Shown here: in pieces, positions 7,938 through 16,107 of the stretch
Layout of the letters: each line of letters starts with the position of its first letter
Numbering within the stretch: position 1 is the stretch's first letter
Assembly (NCBI RefSeq): GCF_005116475.1
Contig: NZ_SWBO01000004.1
Coordinates: 1-64,000 of the forward strand
Length of the DNA stretch: 64,000 bases
Reading direction: 5' to 3'
From: Pedobacter cryotolerans
GTDB taxonomy: Bacteria > Bacteroidota > Bacteroidia > Sphingobacteriales > Sphingobacteriaceae
Position numbers and translations under genes: made by a program
Notes under the pieces: model-generated
Told to the model about the DNA's origin: nothing
What the model saw: the letters and a program-made list of their open reading frames with translations, nothing else
The model's database searches: none

Positions 7938-8375
7938 TTATTTTTTTGAAAATGTTTTTAACACATAAGCAGTTACCAATGCTCCAAAAAGATAGTAACC
8001 AACGGTTAACGCTTTTGTTTGGTTAGTTCTGGTTACAGGTTCAGGATTTAAGCCCATTGGTTCGGGTAATTTTAATGCACCAATGCCAGCACTTAAGCCT
8101 AAAAAAATGGCTTTGGGCCAAATGAGGTTTTTATTGCCGCCAATTAAACTGTAATATATGGTATTTGCAATAATATCTGCTTTAAGCGTTACATTGTGTA
8201 ACTCCTCTGGATTGGTAATTGGCGTGCCGTATTTACTCAATGTTTTGTTTATAGCCTGTTCGCCAATGATATTTATGTGTGGAACGTTAGTGGCGTTTTT
8301 TCTAAGTGTTTCGTGCAAAAGGTTTAGGGCAACTGAGCCAATAAAACCTGCGGTAATATTTTTAATTAATCCCAT
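7938..8375 (-). CDS. Small membrane-associated protein of unknown function
   Basis: The 145-residue product begins with a hydrophobic helix (ITAGFIGSVALNLLHETL). It has two further hydrophobic stretches, AIFLGLSAGIGAL near 90 and VGYYLFGALVTAYVLKTF at the C-terminus, separated by a polar middle. I do not recognise a named family. It lies 4 bp after the SpoIIAA-like gene and 22 bp before the stress-protein gene, so it is almost certainly co-transcribed with them and probably acts at the inner membrane in the same stress response. Confidence 0.6.
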   Translation of the reverse strand: MGLIKNITAGFIGSVALNLLHETLRKNATNVPHINIIGEQAINKTLSKYGTPITNPEELHNVTLKADIIANTIYYSLIGGNKNLIWPKAIFLGLSAGIGALKLPEPMGLNPEPVTRTNQTKALTVGYYLFGALVTAYVLKTFSKK

Positions 8376-8379
8376 GATG

Positions 8380-8748
8380 TTATGATTTTAAACTTACCCA
8401 AGTTATTGCCTCATTTAGTGCTGTTAACGCAAATCCTTTTGCTTCTCGTGGTGTAACATAGCTAAAAGCATCAGTAAATTTTTCTACTGCTTTTTGATCG
8501 GTAACGATAGCCATTTTTTTCCAAGCGGTTAGGTGCTTTAAACCGGCAACCATATCCTGAAACCATGCGCCAGCGGTAAAATTTTCTACTTTGGTTTCTA
8601 AAACAAGTATGTAATGTATTTCGCCATATTTGGCTTTTATAACTTCTAAGCCAGGTAAAAGCACACTTTTTAAATCATCAGCAGTAACTTCGCCAACGGC
8701 TTTAACACCAAAAACATGATCTGGCAGGTTAGGTAATAATATTAACAT
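8380..8748 (-). CDS. SpoIIAA-like (STAS-related) protein
   Basis: The 122-residue product fits the SpoIIAA-like family (alpha/beta STAS-like fold). It starts MLILLPNLPDHVFGVKAVGEVTADD, contains YGEIHYILVLE and LKHLTAWKKMAIVTD, and ends ALNEAITWV. Members are often stress-induced and their molecular role is not settled. It is the first gene of a minus-strand operon with the small membrane protein, the PPOX-fold stress protein and GH130. The preceding DUF892 gene has its own terminator, so a promoter should lie in 8749-8817; I see no clear box there. Confidence 0.75.
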   Translation of the reverse strand: MLILLPNLPDHVFGVKAVGEVTADDLKSVLLPGLEVIKAKYGEIHYILVLETKVENFTAGAWFQDMVAGLKHLTAWKKMAIVTDQKAVEKFTDAFSYVTPREAKGFALTALNEAITWVSLKS

Positions 8749-8817
8749 AGGTATTGATTTTGTTAAAAGAATAACAATAACTTTTGTGGTAATGTTTTAG
8801 TAGTATGCTATTAAAAA

Positions 8818-8865
8818 AACCACAGAAAAATCTTATTGCTTTTACAATAGAATTGATCTGTGGTT
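8818..8865 (-). terminator. Rho-independent terminator of the DUF892 gene
   Basis: On the minus strand AACCACAGA (8865-8857) and TCTGTGGTT (8826-8818) form a 9-bp stem enclosing a smaller AT-rich hairpin, followed by GTTTTTTTAA. It lies 27 bp past the stop of the YciE/F-like gene and separates it from the operon beginning at 8748. Confidence 0.75.
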
Positions 8866-8891
8866 AATTTGTAAGATTTAATCAAACTTAG

Positions 8892-9449
8892 TTATTCTGC
8901 AGACGCTTGCTCATTTACAAAGTTTTCTGCTACTGCTGTTAAAGCAACATCAGTTTCTTTTTCGTTGTCTAAAGTTTGCTGTAAAAGCTCCTGTACATCG
9001 GTATGGCCCATGTTTTCGGCAAACGTACGTAATGTTCCGTAAGTTGCAATTTCATAATGTTCTACTTTTTGAGCAGCTAAAATCAACCCTGCATCACGTA
9101 TCATTGTACCTTTGTCGGTATCTTCAATAATTCCGGTTGCTTCTTCTAGCAAACCCGCCATTGCATCACATTTTTTAGCAACTGCTTTTTCTCCAAGCAA
9201 TTCAAAAATTTGCTCTAAAGTTTCGATGTGGGTTTGTGTTTCTTGCGTATGCTTCTCAAAAGCAGCTGCAAGTTCAGTACTAGTTGCTGCTTTTTGCATT
9301 TTTGGCAATGCTTTAACTAAATGTTTTTCGGCCCAGTAAATGTCTTTAAGTTCATCTACAAAAAACTCATGAAATTCTGAGTTTTCCATTTTTCCGGTTT
9401 TGCCTGTTGGCTTTTTTGTTGCTGTTGTTTTTTTTGTTGCTGTTTTCAT
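8892..9449 (-). CDS. YciE/YciF-type ferritin-like protein (DUF892)
   Basis: The 185-residue protein has a Lys/Thr-rich N-terminal tail (KKTTATKKPTGK). A four-helix ferritin-like domain follows, with EFFVDELKDIYWAEKHLVKAL, HTQETQTHIETLEQIFELLG and KVEHYEIATYGTLRTFAE; its E and H residues are the usual di-metal ligands. Family members are linked to osmotic and general stress. The basic tail could bind nucleic acid, but that is inference. It is divergent from the gene at 9496 with only 46 bp between them, so the two promoters must overlap. Confidence 0.85.
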   Translation of the reverse strand: MKTATKKTTATKKPTGKTGKMENSEFHEFFVDELKDIYWAEKHLVKALPKMQKAATSTELAAAFEKHTQETQTHIETLEQIFELLGEKAVAKKCDAMAGLLEEATGIIEDTDKGTMIRDAGLILAAQKVEHYEIATYGTLRTFAENMGHTDVQELLQQTLDNEKETDVALTAVAENFVNEQASAE

Positions 9450-9495
9450 TGGTTAAGTTTTTTTATTGTACAGCATGAACACTCGTTAATTTAAA

Positions 9496-10167
9496 ATGTT
9501 TAAGAATAGATTTTTTCAACAAAAAAATAGTAGTGTTGTTAATGGAGTAAATCTTAATTTACATAAAATGGATAGTATTTTAATTCCTAAACAGCGTGTT
9601 GGAAGTAAACTTGATTTGTCATCCGAAAAAAGTTTTAACACTTTATTGGAGGCTCAAATGTTTTTTGAGCTAGCAAAACAAAGGTTGATGAATGTAAACC
9701 AGTGGGATGAAATTTGCAAAGCTCCATCATCAATATTTAGATTGATGAATAGCAAAGGACAGGAAATAGCTGGTATGGTTAAGGAAGGTGATTTTATTAG
9801 GATTAACATACCTGGGCCTGGCAGCAAAGTAGGCGATGGCTATGATTGGGTGAGGGTAGAAACCATTACAGCACAGCAAATAGCAGATGAAGAAATTTTG
9901 AGCATTAGCGTGCGTCCATCACATCATCCATTAAAAAGTTTTAATGAAATCGCTCACTTTTTTAAAGCTGAAGCTACTTCTACTTTTCAGGTAAAAAGAA
10001 AAGGAAATGTTGTTTATGCCGAAATACATGGAAGAAATGAAATGCCAAATAACACCGCTTCGAACATTTTTGATAAGGTGAGGAATACTTTAATTGGTTG
10101 GTTTGCTAAAATTGGCTTTTCATACCCTCAATGGAAATGTTTAGCAGAAGGATTGGTTAAACATTAG
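9496..10167 (+). CDS. Conserved hypothetical protein
   Basis: The 223-residue product has no signal peptide, membrane segment or motif I recognise. A central beta-rich part (GDFIRINIPGPGSKVGDGYDWVRVE, near 95-120) resembles a small barrel, and a C-terminal region is helical (NIFDKVRNTLIGWFAKIGFSYPQWKCLAEG). An alternative start at ATG 9568 gives MDSILIPKQRVGS and removes 24 poorly structured residues; it may be the true one. Its position in a stress-gene block, divergent from a DUF892 gene and next to a receiver protein, suggests a link to stress or signalling, but this is only context. Confidence 0.5.
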   Translation: MFKNRFFQQKNSSVVNGVNLNLHKMDSILIPKQRVGSKLDLSSEKSFNTLLEAQMFFELAKQRLMNVNQWDEICKAPSSIFRLMNSKGQEIAGMVKEGDFIRINIPGPGSKVGDGYDWVRVETITAQQIADEEILSISVRPSHHPLKSFNEIAHFFKAEATSTFQVKRKGNVVYAEIHGRNEMPNNTASNIFDKVRNTLIGWFAKIGFSYPQWKCLAEGLVKH

Positions 10168-10228
10168 CTTTGTAAAAATGTTATTTGAATTAATTTGCTA
10201 TAAAATGTCTGTTTATACATATGATTTT

Positions 10229-10236
10229 TATATTTG
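10229..10236 (+). promoter_or_regulatory. TAnnTTTG -7 box before the lone receiver gene
   Basis: TATATTTG matches the Bacteroidota -7 consensus exactly, 40 bases before the TTG start at 10276. No TTTG lies 17-23 bases upstream, so the -33 element is missing or weak. The box overlaps an alternative TTG start at 10234, which makes that start unlikely. Confidence 0.5.
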
Positions 10237-10275
10237 CGAAACATCCCCAAATTTAGAATCACTAAATATAAAATT

Positions 10276-10635
10276 TTGAAAAAAAATATTTACGTTGTTG
10301 AAGACAACGATGATATCAGAGAACTTGTACATTATTTACTAGAAAGTGAGGGTTATGAGGTTGAGGCTTTTGCTAATGTTAGTGATTTTGAGCAAAAATT
10401 TGAATTGATAAAACCTGATGCTTTGGTTTTAGATATTATGTTGCCAGATGGTAATGGGATGGATTTATGCAATAAGATAAAAGCTAATGCATCTACAGAA
10501 AATATGCCAATACTCCTCATGTCTGCAAACACAAATGCTTTATATATTAATAAAAAATCCACTGCTAATGATTTTATATCAAAGCCGTTTGATATTGATG
10601 AATTTGTACAAAAAGTTGCAAAAATATTAGCTTAA
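10276..10635 (+). CDS. Single-domain response regulator
   Basis: The start is placed at TTG 10276 (MKKNIYVVEDNDDIRELVHY). The upstream TTG at 10234 lies inside a promoter box and would add nonconserved residues. The 119-residue product is a stand-alone receiver domain. It has an acidic pocket (EDND near residue 9), phosphoacceptor Asp in ALVLDIMLPDGNG near residue 53, a conserved Ser/Thr in ILLMSANT and the switch lysine in FISKPFDID. There is no output domain, so it must signal by protein contact like CheY or Spo0F. No kinase is adjacent. Confidence 0.85.
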   Translation: MKKNIYVVEDNDDIRELVHYLLESEGYEVEAFANVSDFEQKFELIKPDALVLDIMLPDGNGMDLCNKIKANASTENMPILLMSANTNALYINKKSTANDFISKPFDIDEFVQKVAKILA

Positions 10636-10639
10636 AATT

Positions 10640-10669
10640 AAAAAGGAAAACATTAAAGTTTTCCTTTTT
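10640..10669. terminator. Bidirectional terminator containing a stop codon in its loop
   Basis: AAAAAGGAAAAC (10640-10651) pairs perfectly with GTTTTCCTTTTT (10658-10669) around a 6-base loop ATTAAA. It serves the receiver gene (plus) and the 57-residue gene (minus). The minus-strand stop codon (10655-10653) lies within the loop. Confidence 0.85.
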
Positions 10670-10826
10670 CTGCACCTTCTTTAGTTTCGCTAGGATCTTT
10701 TCCTGCTTGGCCATATTTAGGCGCCGCACCCTCACCATTTTGATCGAATGATGCTTTTCCCTTTGCATCACCAGTTTCCTTTTGCTGCTCTTTCTTGTTT
10801 TCTTTTGTTTTATTATGCTTTTCCAT
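10653..10826 (-). CDS. Small hydrophilic Lys/Glu/Gly-rich protein
   Basis: A 57-codon frame starts with ATG at 10826-10824 and ends in the loop of the terminator. The product (MEKHNKTKENKKEQQKETGD, then KGKASFDQNGEGAAPKYGQ, then GKDPSETKEGAEKGKL) has almost no hydrophobic residues and is predicted disordered. It resembles small stress or hydrophilin-type proteins, many of which accompany DUF892 and SDR genes in this phylum. The exact coupling to a terminator and its position in a stress block support a real gene. Confidence 0.65.
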   Translation of the reverse strand: MEKHNKTKENKKEQQKETGDAKGKASFDQNGEGAAPKYGQAGKDPSETKEGAEKGKL

Positions 10827-10845
10827 GATATTAAATTTTTAAATT

Positions 10846-10866
10846 AAACCCTAAACCCTAAACCCT
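10846..10866. repeat. Three tandem AAACCCT heptamers
   Basis: Three perfect AAACCCT units stand between the small gene and the SDR gene. The SDR stop codon (TAG) forms part of the last unit. The sequence resembles a telomere unit, but here it is a 21-bp heptamer tract like other heptamer arrays in the window's gaps. Confidence 0.8.
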
Positions 10867-11767
10867 AAATCGTAATTCTTCCGCCAGTAACTGGTAATGT
10901 AGCTCCAGCAATATAGCTAGCCTCGTCTGATGCTAAAAAAACATAGGCTGGTGCAACTTCAACAGGCTGGCCAGGCCTACCCATTGGGGTGTCTTGTCCA
11001 AATTTTTCGGCGTTAGGCATGGTAGATGGAATTAATGGTGTCCATATTGGACCAGGTGCAACTGCATTAACTCTAATACCTTTGCCTTCCATTAACAAAA
11101 TCTGACTTAAATTAGCTGTGAAATTTTGTATTGCACCTTTAGTTGCTGCATAAGGCAATAATACTTCAGAAGGGTTGTAGGCATTTACAGATGTGGTATT
11201 AATAATGCTACTGCCTTTTTTCATGTGCGGCACCGCTGATTTGCTTAAATAAAACATGGGATGAATGTTGGTGTCGAAAGTTTTAATCCACTCTTCAGTA
11301 GGGATTTCTGCTAAACTTTCTCTACCCATTTGAAAAGCAGCATTGTTTACTAGGATATCAATTTGTCCGAAAGCTGCTACTGCTTTATCAATAATTTTTT
11401 TGCAATGACTTTCTTTTCGGATATCGCCTTTCATTAAAATGGCTTTTTGCCCAGCATCCTCCACCCATTTTGCGCTATCATTTGCATCCTCGGTTTCTTC
11501 ATCACTTAAATAGCTAATCAAAACATCGGCACCTTCTCTGGCAAAAGCGATAGCAATTGCTTTTCCAATTCCAGAATCTCCGCCTGTAATGATTGCTTTT
11601 TTACCTTTTAATCGGCCATTACCTTGATAAGATTTCTCACCATGATCTGCCAAAGGTTTTAAATCTTTTTCAGTACCTGGCGGATTTTGTTCTTGTTTAG
11701 GGAACGGCGGCACCGGATATTTTTCATCGGGATTTGATTTGTTTTCTTGCTTTTTCTGTTTCTTCAT
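10865..11767 (-). CDS. SDR family oxidoreductase (YghA/general stress protein 39 type)
   Basis: The 300-residue protein is a classical short-chain dehydrogenase with a ~45-residue Pro/Lys-rich extension. The extension ends in LKPLADHGEKSYQGNGRLKGK, a hallmark of the YghA/GSP39 branch. The cofactor motif TGGDSGIG lies near residue 61, NNAA near 138, and the catalytic Tyr-Lys pair in YAATKGA near 203. It reduces aldehydes or ketones with NAD(P)H; the substrate is unknown. Homologues are general-stress induced. It is divergent from ligD across 94 bp. Confidence 0.88.
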   Translation of the reverse strand: MKKQKKQENKSNPDEKYPVPPFPKQEQNPPGTEKDLKPLADHGEKSYQGNGRLKGKKAIITGGDSGIGKAIAIAFAREGADVLISYLSDEETEDANDSAKWVEDAGQKAILMKGDIRKESHCKKIIDKAVAAFGQIDILVNNAAFQMGRESLAEIPTEEWIKTFDTNIHPMFYLSKSAVPHMKKGSSIINTTSVNAYNPSEVLLPYAATKGAIQNFTANLSQILLMEGKGIRVNAVAPGPIWTPLIPSTMPNAEKFGQDTPMGRPGQPVEVAPAYVFLASDEASYIAGATLPVTGGRITI

Positions 11768-11861
11768 ATCGGTAGATAATTTAAATCAGCTTTATTGACT
11801 GTCTGAAACATAAACATTTTAAAATCTATAGTGTTTAAGCTATTGTAATAAATCATCATCC

Positions 11862-14525
11862 ATGAGCTTATCAAAATATAAAAAAAAGAGGTCGTTTACT
11901 GCCACTTCCGAACCAGTAGGAGGAACAGGAAATGGAAAAGAACTTCGCTTTGTGATACAAAAACATGCAGCTTCTCATTTGCATTACGATTTTAGGTTAG
12001 AAATGGATGGTGTACTTAAAAGTTGGGCTGTGCCTAAAGGTCCATCAACCGATCCTAAAACTAAACGTTTGGCCATGATGGTTGAAGATCATCCATTTGA
12101 TTATAAGGATTTTGAGGGGATTATCCCGGCAGGAGAATATGGTGGAGGTACTGTTATTGTTTGGGATGAAGGTACTTATGAAGCCTTAGAAGCCAAAGAT
12201 AAAAACGTTAAAGGGCAAGAGCAATATCTTTTAAAGGAGCTTAAAAAAGGTTCGGTTAAAATGATTTTGCATGGCAAAAAATTAAAAGGAGAATTTGCGC
12301 TGGTAAAAACCAAAGGGATGGGCGAAAATGCTTGGTTGCTGATCAAACATAATGATCAATACGCATCGGCGGATGACATTACAAAAAAAGATAAATCGGT
12401 AATTTCTAAAAAAACTATTGAACAAGTAAGTAAGAGCTATGCAAAAGAAACCGATAAAAAGCAATTGACAAAAAAAGACCCTGTTCTAAAAATTGAGAAA
12501 AAAATAGAATCTAATGAAGATATAGATGAACCAGAAGCCGATTTAAAAACAATACTCAAACAAGCCGAAAAACAGGCATTTTTTAGTAAGCTTAAGCCAA
12601 TGTTAGCCACTTTGGTAAACGAACCCGTTGATGACGAAGATTGGTTATATGAAATAAAATGGGATGGTTACCGAGCTGTAACTTTTAAAAACAAAGCTGC
12701 ATTAGAGCTTAAATCTAGGAACGACCAATCTTTTAACGAAAAATTTTATCCGATCTATAATGCTTTAAAAGATTGGAAAATAAATGCCGTTTTAGATGGT
12801 GAAATTATTGTTGTAAATGACAAAGGAACAGCAGATTTTGGTGCTTTGCAGAATTGGCGAAGTGAGAAAGATGGTAATTTGATGTATTATGTTTTCGATA
12901 TTATGTGGTTTGAAGGTTATAATCTTAAAAATTTGCCGTTAACTGCTAGGAAATCTATCCTCGAAAAGATTATGATTGATCATCCGTTGATACGAATAAG
13001 CAAACATTTTTTAACCTCGGGAACAGAATTTTTAGCTGCTGCGGTTAAAATGGAATTGGAGGGAGTGATAGCAAAACATCAAAAAAGTGCGTACGAAACA
13101 AACCACAGAAGTGGAAATTGGCTAAAAATAAAGGCAAATAAAAGGCAAGAAGTGGTAATTGGTGGTTTTACTAAAAATGATGATACCATTAAGCCATTTA
13201 GCTCATTGTTGGTAGGGGTTTTTAACAATGGCAAATTTATTTATACCGGAAAAATAGGTACAGGTTTTACTATAAAACAACAAAAAGATTTGCTAGCTAA
13301 ATTTAAGGATTTGATTATTGATGAACCTGCATTTAGTTCGGAGCCAGATATTAACAAGCCAAATAAATTTAGATTTAATTTGCCAAAAGCAAAAGCTACT
13401 TGGTTAAAACCCGAGCTGGTTTGCGAAGTTAATTTTACCGAAATGACCACCGATGGGGTGATGCGGCATCCTTCTTTAGTAGGTATGCGCACTGATAAAT
13501 CTGCAGATGAGGTAGTTTTGGAAAATGAAAAATCAACTCAAAAAGTAATCAAAAAAGTTAAAACGGAAATTGCGTTAGAAAAATTGGATGCAAAACAAAC
13601 TTTTTTGAACAATGATGAAGATACGCAAGGGAAAAAGGTAGATGGCAAAGAGTTGAAGTTTACCAATTTGAACAAGATTTATTGGCCAAAAGAAAAAATT
13701 ACTAAAAGAGATTTAATTAATTATTACGAGCAAGTTGCACCAATTATGCTGCCGTATCTAAAAAATAGACCACAATCTTTAAATCGCTTTCCTAATGGGA
13801 TAAATGGGCAAAGTTTTTATCAAAAGGATGTTACTGGAAAAGTGCCAGATTGGGCAAATTTGTATTTATACCATAGCAATGATAGTGAGGAGGATAAACA
13901 TTTCCTTTTAGGTAATAATAAAGCCACACTTTTATATATGGCTAGTTTAGGTTGCATTGAAATAAATCCATGGAGCAGCACCATTAAAAAACCAGACCAC
14001 CCAACATGGTGTATCATTGATTTAGATCCTGCCAAGAATACCTTTGATCAAGTTATTGAGGCCGCTCTAGTTACCAAGCAAATTTTAGATGACATGGGCG
14101 TGCCAAGTTATTGCAAAACAAGTGGCTCAACAGGTTTACACATTTATATCCCATTGGGAGCAAAATATACCTACGATCAATCTAAAGAATTTGCTAAAAT
14201 CATCGTTACGTTAGTGCATCACGAATTACCAAAATACACCAGTTTAGAACGTGCTGTAAAAGATAGGGGAGGGAAAATGTATCTCGATTTTTTACAAAAT
14301 AGGGCTCAAGCTACTATAGCAGCACCTTATTCCGTTAGACCAAAACCAGGAGCAACAGTATCCATGCCGTTGGAGTGGGATGAGGTTAAAAAAGGATTAA
14401 AAATGAAAGATTTTCATATTTTTAACGCTATTGATCGCATTGAAAGTATTGGAGATATTTTTAAACCTGTAATTGGAAAAGGCATCGACCTAAAAAAAAT
14501 TATTACGAAGTTGAGTTCTGGCTAA
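11862..14525 (+). CDS. ligD: ATP-dependent DNA ligase LigD (phosphoesterase-ligase-polymerase)
   Basis: The 887-residue product carries all three LigD modules. The 3'-phosphoesterase (about 20-190) has HAASHLHYDFRLE and GEYGGGTVIVWDEG. The ligase (about 240-560) has nucleotidyl lysine Lys266 in EIKWDGYRA, LDGEI and the terminal ELVCEVNFTE. The primase-like polymerase (about 600-880) has IIDLDPAKN metal ligands and SGSTGLHIYIPL. The PE-LIG-POL order is one of the known variants. With Ku it joins double-strand breaks by bacterial NHEJ. The linkers (about 190-240 and 560-600) are Lys/Glu-rich. It is convergent with ku, 10 bp apart. Confidence 0.96.
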   Translation: MSLSKYKKKRSFTATSEPVGGTGNGKELRFVIQKHAASHLHYDFRLEMDGVLKSWAVPKGPSTDPKTKRLAMMVEDHPFDYKDFEGIIPAGEYGGGTVIVWDEGTYEALEAKDKNVKGQEQYLLKELKKGSVKMILHGKKLKGEFALVKTKGMGENAWLLIKHNDQYASADDITKKDKSVISKKTIEQVSKSYAKETDKKQLTKKDPVLKIEKKIESNEDIDEPEADLKTILKQAEKQAFFSKLKPMLATLVNEPVDDEDWLYEIKWDGYRAVTFKNKAALELKSRNDQSFNEKFYPIYNALKDWKINAVLDGEIIVVNDKGTADFGALQNWRSEKDGNLMYYVFDIMWFEGYNLKNLPLTARKSILEKIMIDHPLIRISKHFLTSGTEFLAAAVKMELEGVIAKHQKSAYETNHRSGNWLKIKANKRQEVVIGGFTKNDDTIKPFSSLLVGVFNNGKFIYTGKIGTGFTIKQQKDLLAKFKDLIIDEPAFSSEPDINKPNKFRFNLPKAKATWLKPELVCEVNFTEMTTDGVMRHPSLVGMRTDKSADEVVLENEKSTQKVIKKVKTEIALEKLDAKQTFLNNDEDTQGKKVDGKELKFTNLNKIYWPKEKITKRDLINYYEQVAPIMLPYLKNRPQSLNRFPNGINGQSFYQKDVTGKVPDWANLYLYHSNDSEEDKHFLLGNNKATLLYMASLGCIEINPWSSTIKKPDHPTWCIIDLDPAKNTFDQVIEAALVTKQILDDMGVPSYCKTSGSTGLHIYIPLGAKYTYDQSKEFAKIIVTLVHHELPKYTSLERAVKDRGGKMYLDFLQNRAQATIAAPYSVRPKPGATVSMPLEWDEVKKGLKMKDFHIFNAIDRIESIGDIFKPVIGKGIDLKKIITKLSSG

Positions 14526-14535
14526 CGATAAAAGT

Positions 14536-15306
14536 TTAAGCTTGTTTTTTACCGCTTAAGCTTTTCATCAACTGATCATAAAGATTGTCATTAGTTGCTT
14601 TTTGAGGTTTTAATTTCTTAACTACAGCACGTTTTCCTTTTGCTTTAGCCTTAATAATTTTAAGCAATTCGTTGCTGTAGGTGTCTTTAAACGCAGCGAT
14701 ATCAAATTCAGAACTGTATTGTTTTATCAAGGCTAAACCCACATCCATTTCTTTTTTAGGGATGCTTTTTGTATCCACTTTTTTAATTTCAGCTAGGGTT
14801 CTAATTTCTTCCTGAAATCTGATTTTGGTGATCACAATTACGCCATCCATTGGATGGATAACGCAAAGATTTTCGGTGCTGCGCAAAACAAATCTGCCTA
14901 CTCCAGCTTTTTTAGATTTTTCTAGCGCCTTTAGCAACAATGCATAAGCTTTTGTGCCTTGTTTTTCGGGTTCGGTATAATAAGAAGTTTCGTAATAAAT
15001 AGGGTTAATCGCCTTGATATCAACAAAATTCTCTAATTCGATGATTTTATTCTTTTCTGGAGCAGCTTCTTCAAAATCATGTTCATCTAAAATCACATAT
15101 TTATCTTTTAAGAAAAAACCTTTAACAATTTTATCAAAAGGAACCTCTTTTCTGGTATCTTCATTTATGCGTTGAAACTTGATTTTGGCATGGTCTCTTT
15201 CGTCCAACATATCTAAATCTAGATTGCTGTTTTGAACGCCAGAGTATAATTTTACAGGAATGTTAACCAATCCAAAACCTATCGAACCTTTCCAAATTGA
15301 TCTCAT
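14536..15306 (-). CDS. ku: Ku DNA end-binding protein
   Basis: This 256-residue bacterial Ku begins MRSIWKGSIGFGLVNIPVKLY, has the core beta-barrel bridge region (RFVLRSTENLCVIHPMDG near 140) and ends in a basic tail (KAKAKGKRAVVKKLKPQK). It forms a homodimeric ring on DNA ends and recruits LigD. The length is usual for the minimal Ku. The convergent arrangement with ligD, rather than an operon, means the two NHEJ genes are separately promoted. Confidence 0.96.
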   Translation of the reverse strand: MRSIWKGSIGFGLVNIPVKLYSGVQNSNLDLDMLDERDHAKIKFQRINEDTRKEVPFDKIVKGFFLKDKYVILDEHDFEEAAPEKNKIIELENFVDIKAINPIYYETSYYTEPEKQGTKAYALLLKALEKSKKAGVGRFVLRSTENLCVIHPMDGVIVITKIRFQEEIRTLAEIKKVDTKSIPKKEMDVGLALIKQYSSEFDIAAFKDTYSNELLKIIKAKAKGKRAVVKKLKPQKATNDNLYDQLMKSLSGKKQA

Positions 15307-15400
15307 AACTTATTAATTTATATGATAAACAATGTATAAAAGATAATGTTCGGGATGATAACAGATTAATAGAAAAAATTTAATGGAATTATTACGAAAA

Positions 15401-15922
15401 TTAAGCTAAATATCCTTTTTTGCTAATGAGAAAAGCACCAATACCGCCAACTCCTAAAATTAATAACCATATATAGCTATCTAATGGCACATTAACAGGT
15501 TTGCTTGTTGAACAATATGTAGGATTATTATAGGAATAATATACATAATCACCATGACCATTAATCTCTCCTCCTCTACTAGTAGAAATAATACAGGACT
15601 TACCTTGGCTTACAAATTCTTTTTGCTCAGGCCCTACTTGACTTGCAGGAAAAGAATTTACTTTATTGCATTCATAACCATAATAGTTTGGTTTTGAACT
15701 ATTATAGTTATTATAGTTTATATCAACATAAGTACCATTTGATTTGTAATACCTCATTTTAGCACCTCCATAAGGTGATGCTTCACCTAAATATTGTTGA
15801 TAAATCCTACTGTTAAATAGGCAGCCATAACCAGTAGTTTGTGCCTTAATAGAGTTTATGTTTAATAGTAAAAATAATATTAAAATAATTTGTTTAAAGT
15901 CTAATTTATATTTTTTTTCCAT
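15401..15922 (-). CDS. Small secreted protein with C-terminal sorting-type anchor
   Basis: The 173-residue product has a signal peptide (IILILFLLLNINSIKA, then QTTGYG). The ~120-residue mature region is rich in Tyr, Asn, Gly and Ser and has four Cys. It ends VPLDSYIWLLILGVGGIG followed by AFLISKKGYLA. A P-x-D motif, one hydrophobic helix and a basic tail resemble the PID-CTERM type of exosortase-like sorting signals in Bacteroidota. The protein is probably processed and displayed on the cell surface. Function unknown; no exosortase is visible in the window. Confidence 0.6.
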   Translation of the reverse strand: MEKKYKLDFKQIILILFLLLNINSIKAQTTGYGCLFNSRIYQQYLGEASPYGGAKMRYYKSNGTYVDINYNNYNSSKPNYYGYECNKVNSFPASQVGPEQKEFVSQGKSCIISTSRGGEINGHGDYVYYSYNNPTYCSTSKPVNVPLDSYIWLLILGVGGIGAFLISKKGYLA

Positions 15923-16107
15923 CGTTAACTTTTTGGCAATTGTTATGCCGTTAAAAATAGAGCGTGGTTAAAAATATAAAAATGTTTGTTTAAACATATA
16001 ACTTTATGAATTAAATGTTTGTTTTTTACAAATAAATAGATTGATTTAATATAAAAGTGTAGTTAATTAAGGTTTTTGTAACAAAATATTCCTTTAAAGA
16101 GTACGAT

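Noticed and set aside
10846..10866. Telomere-like CCCTAAA repeat suggesting a linear replicon end
   Set aside because: Only three units, internal, between two normal genes and sharing the SDR stop codon. It fits the window's habit of heptamer tracts better.
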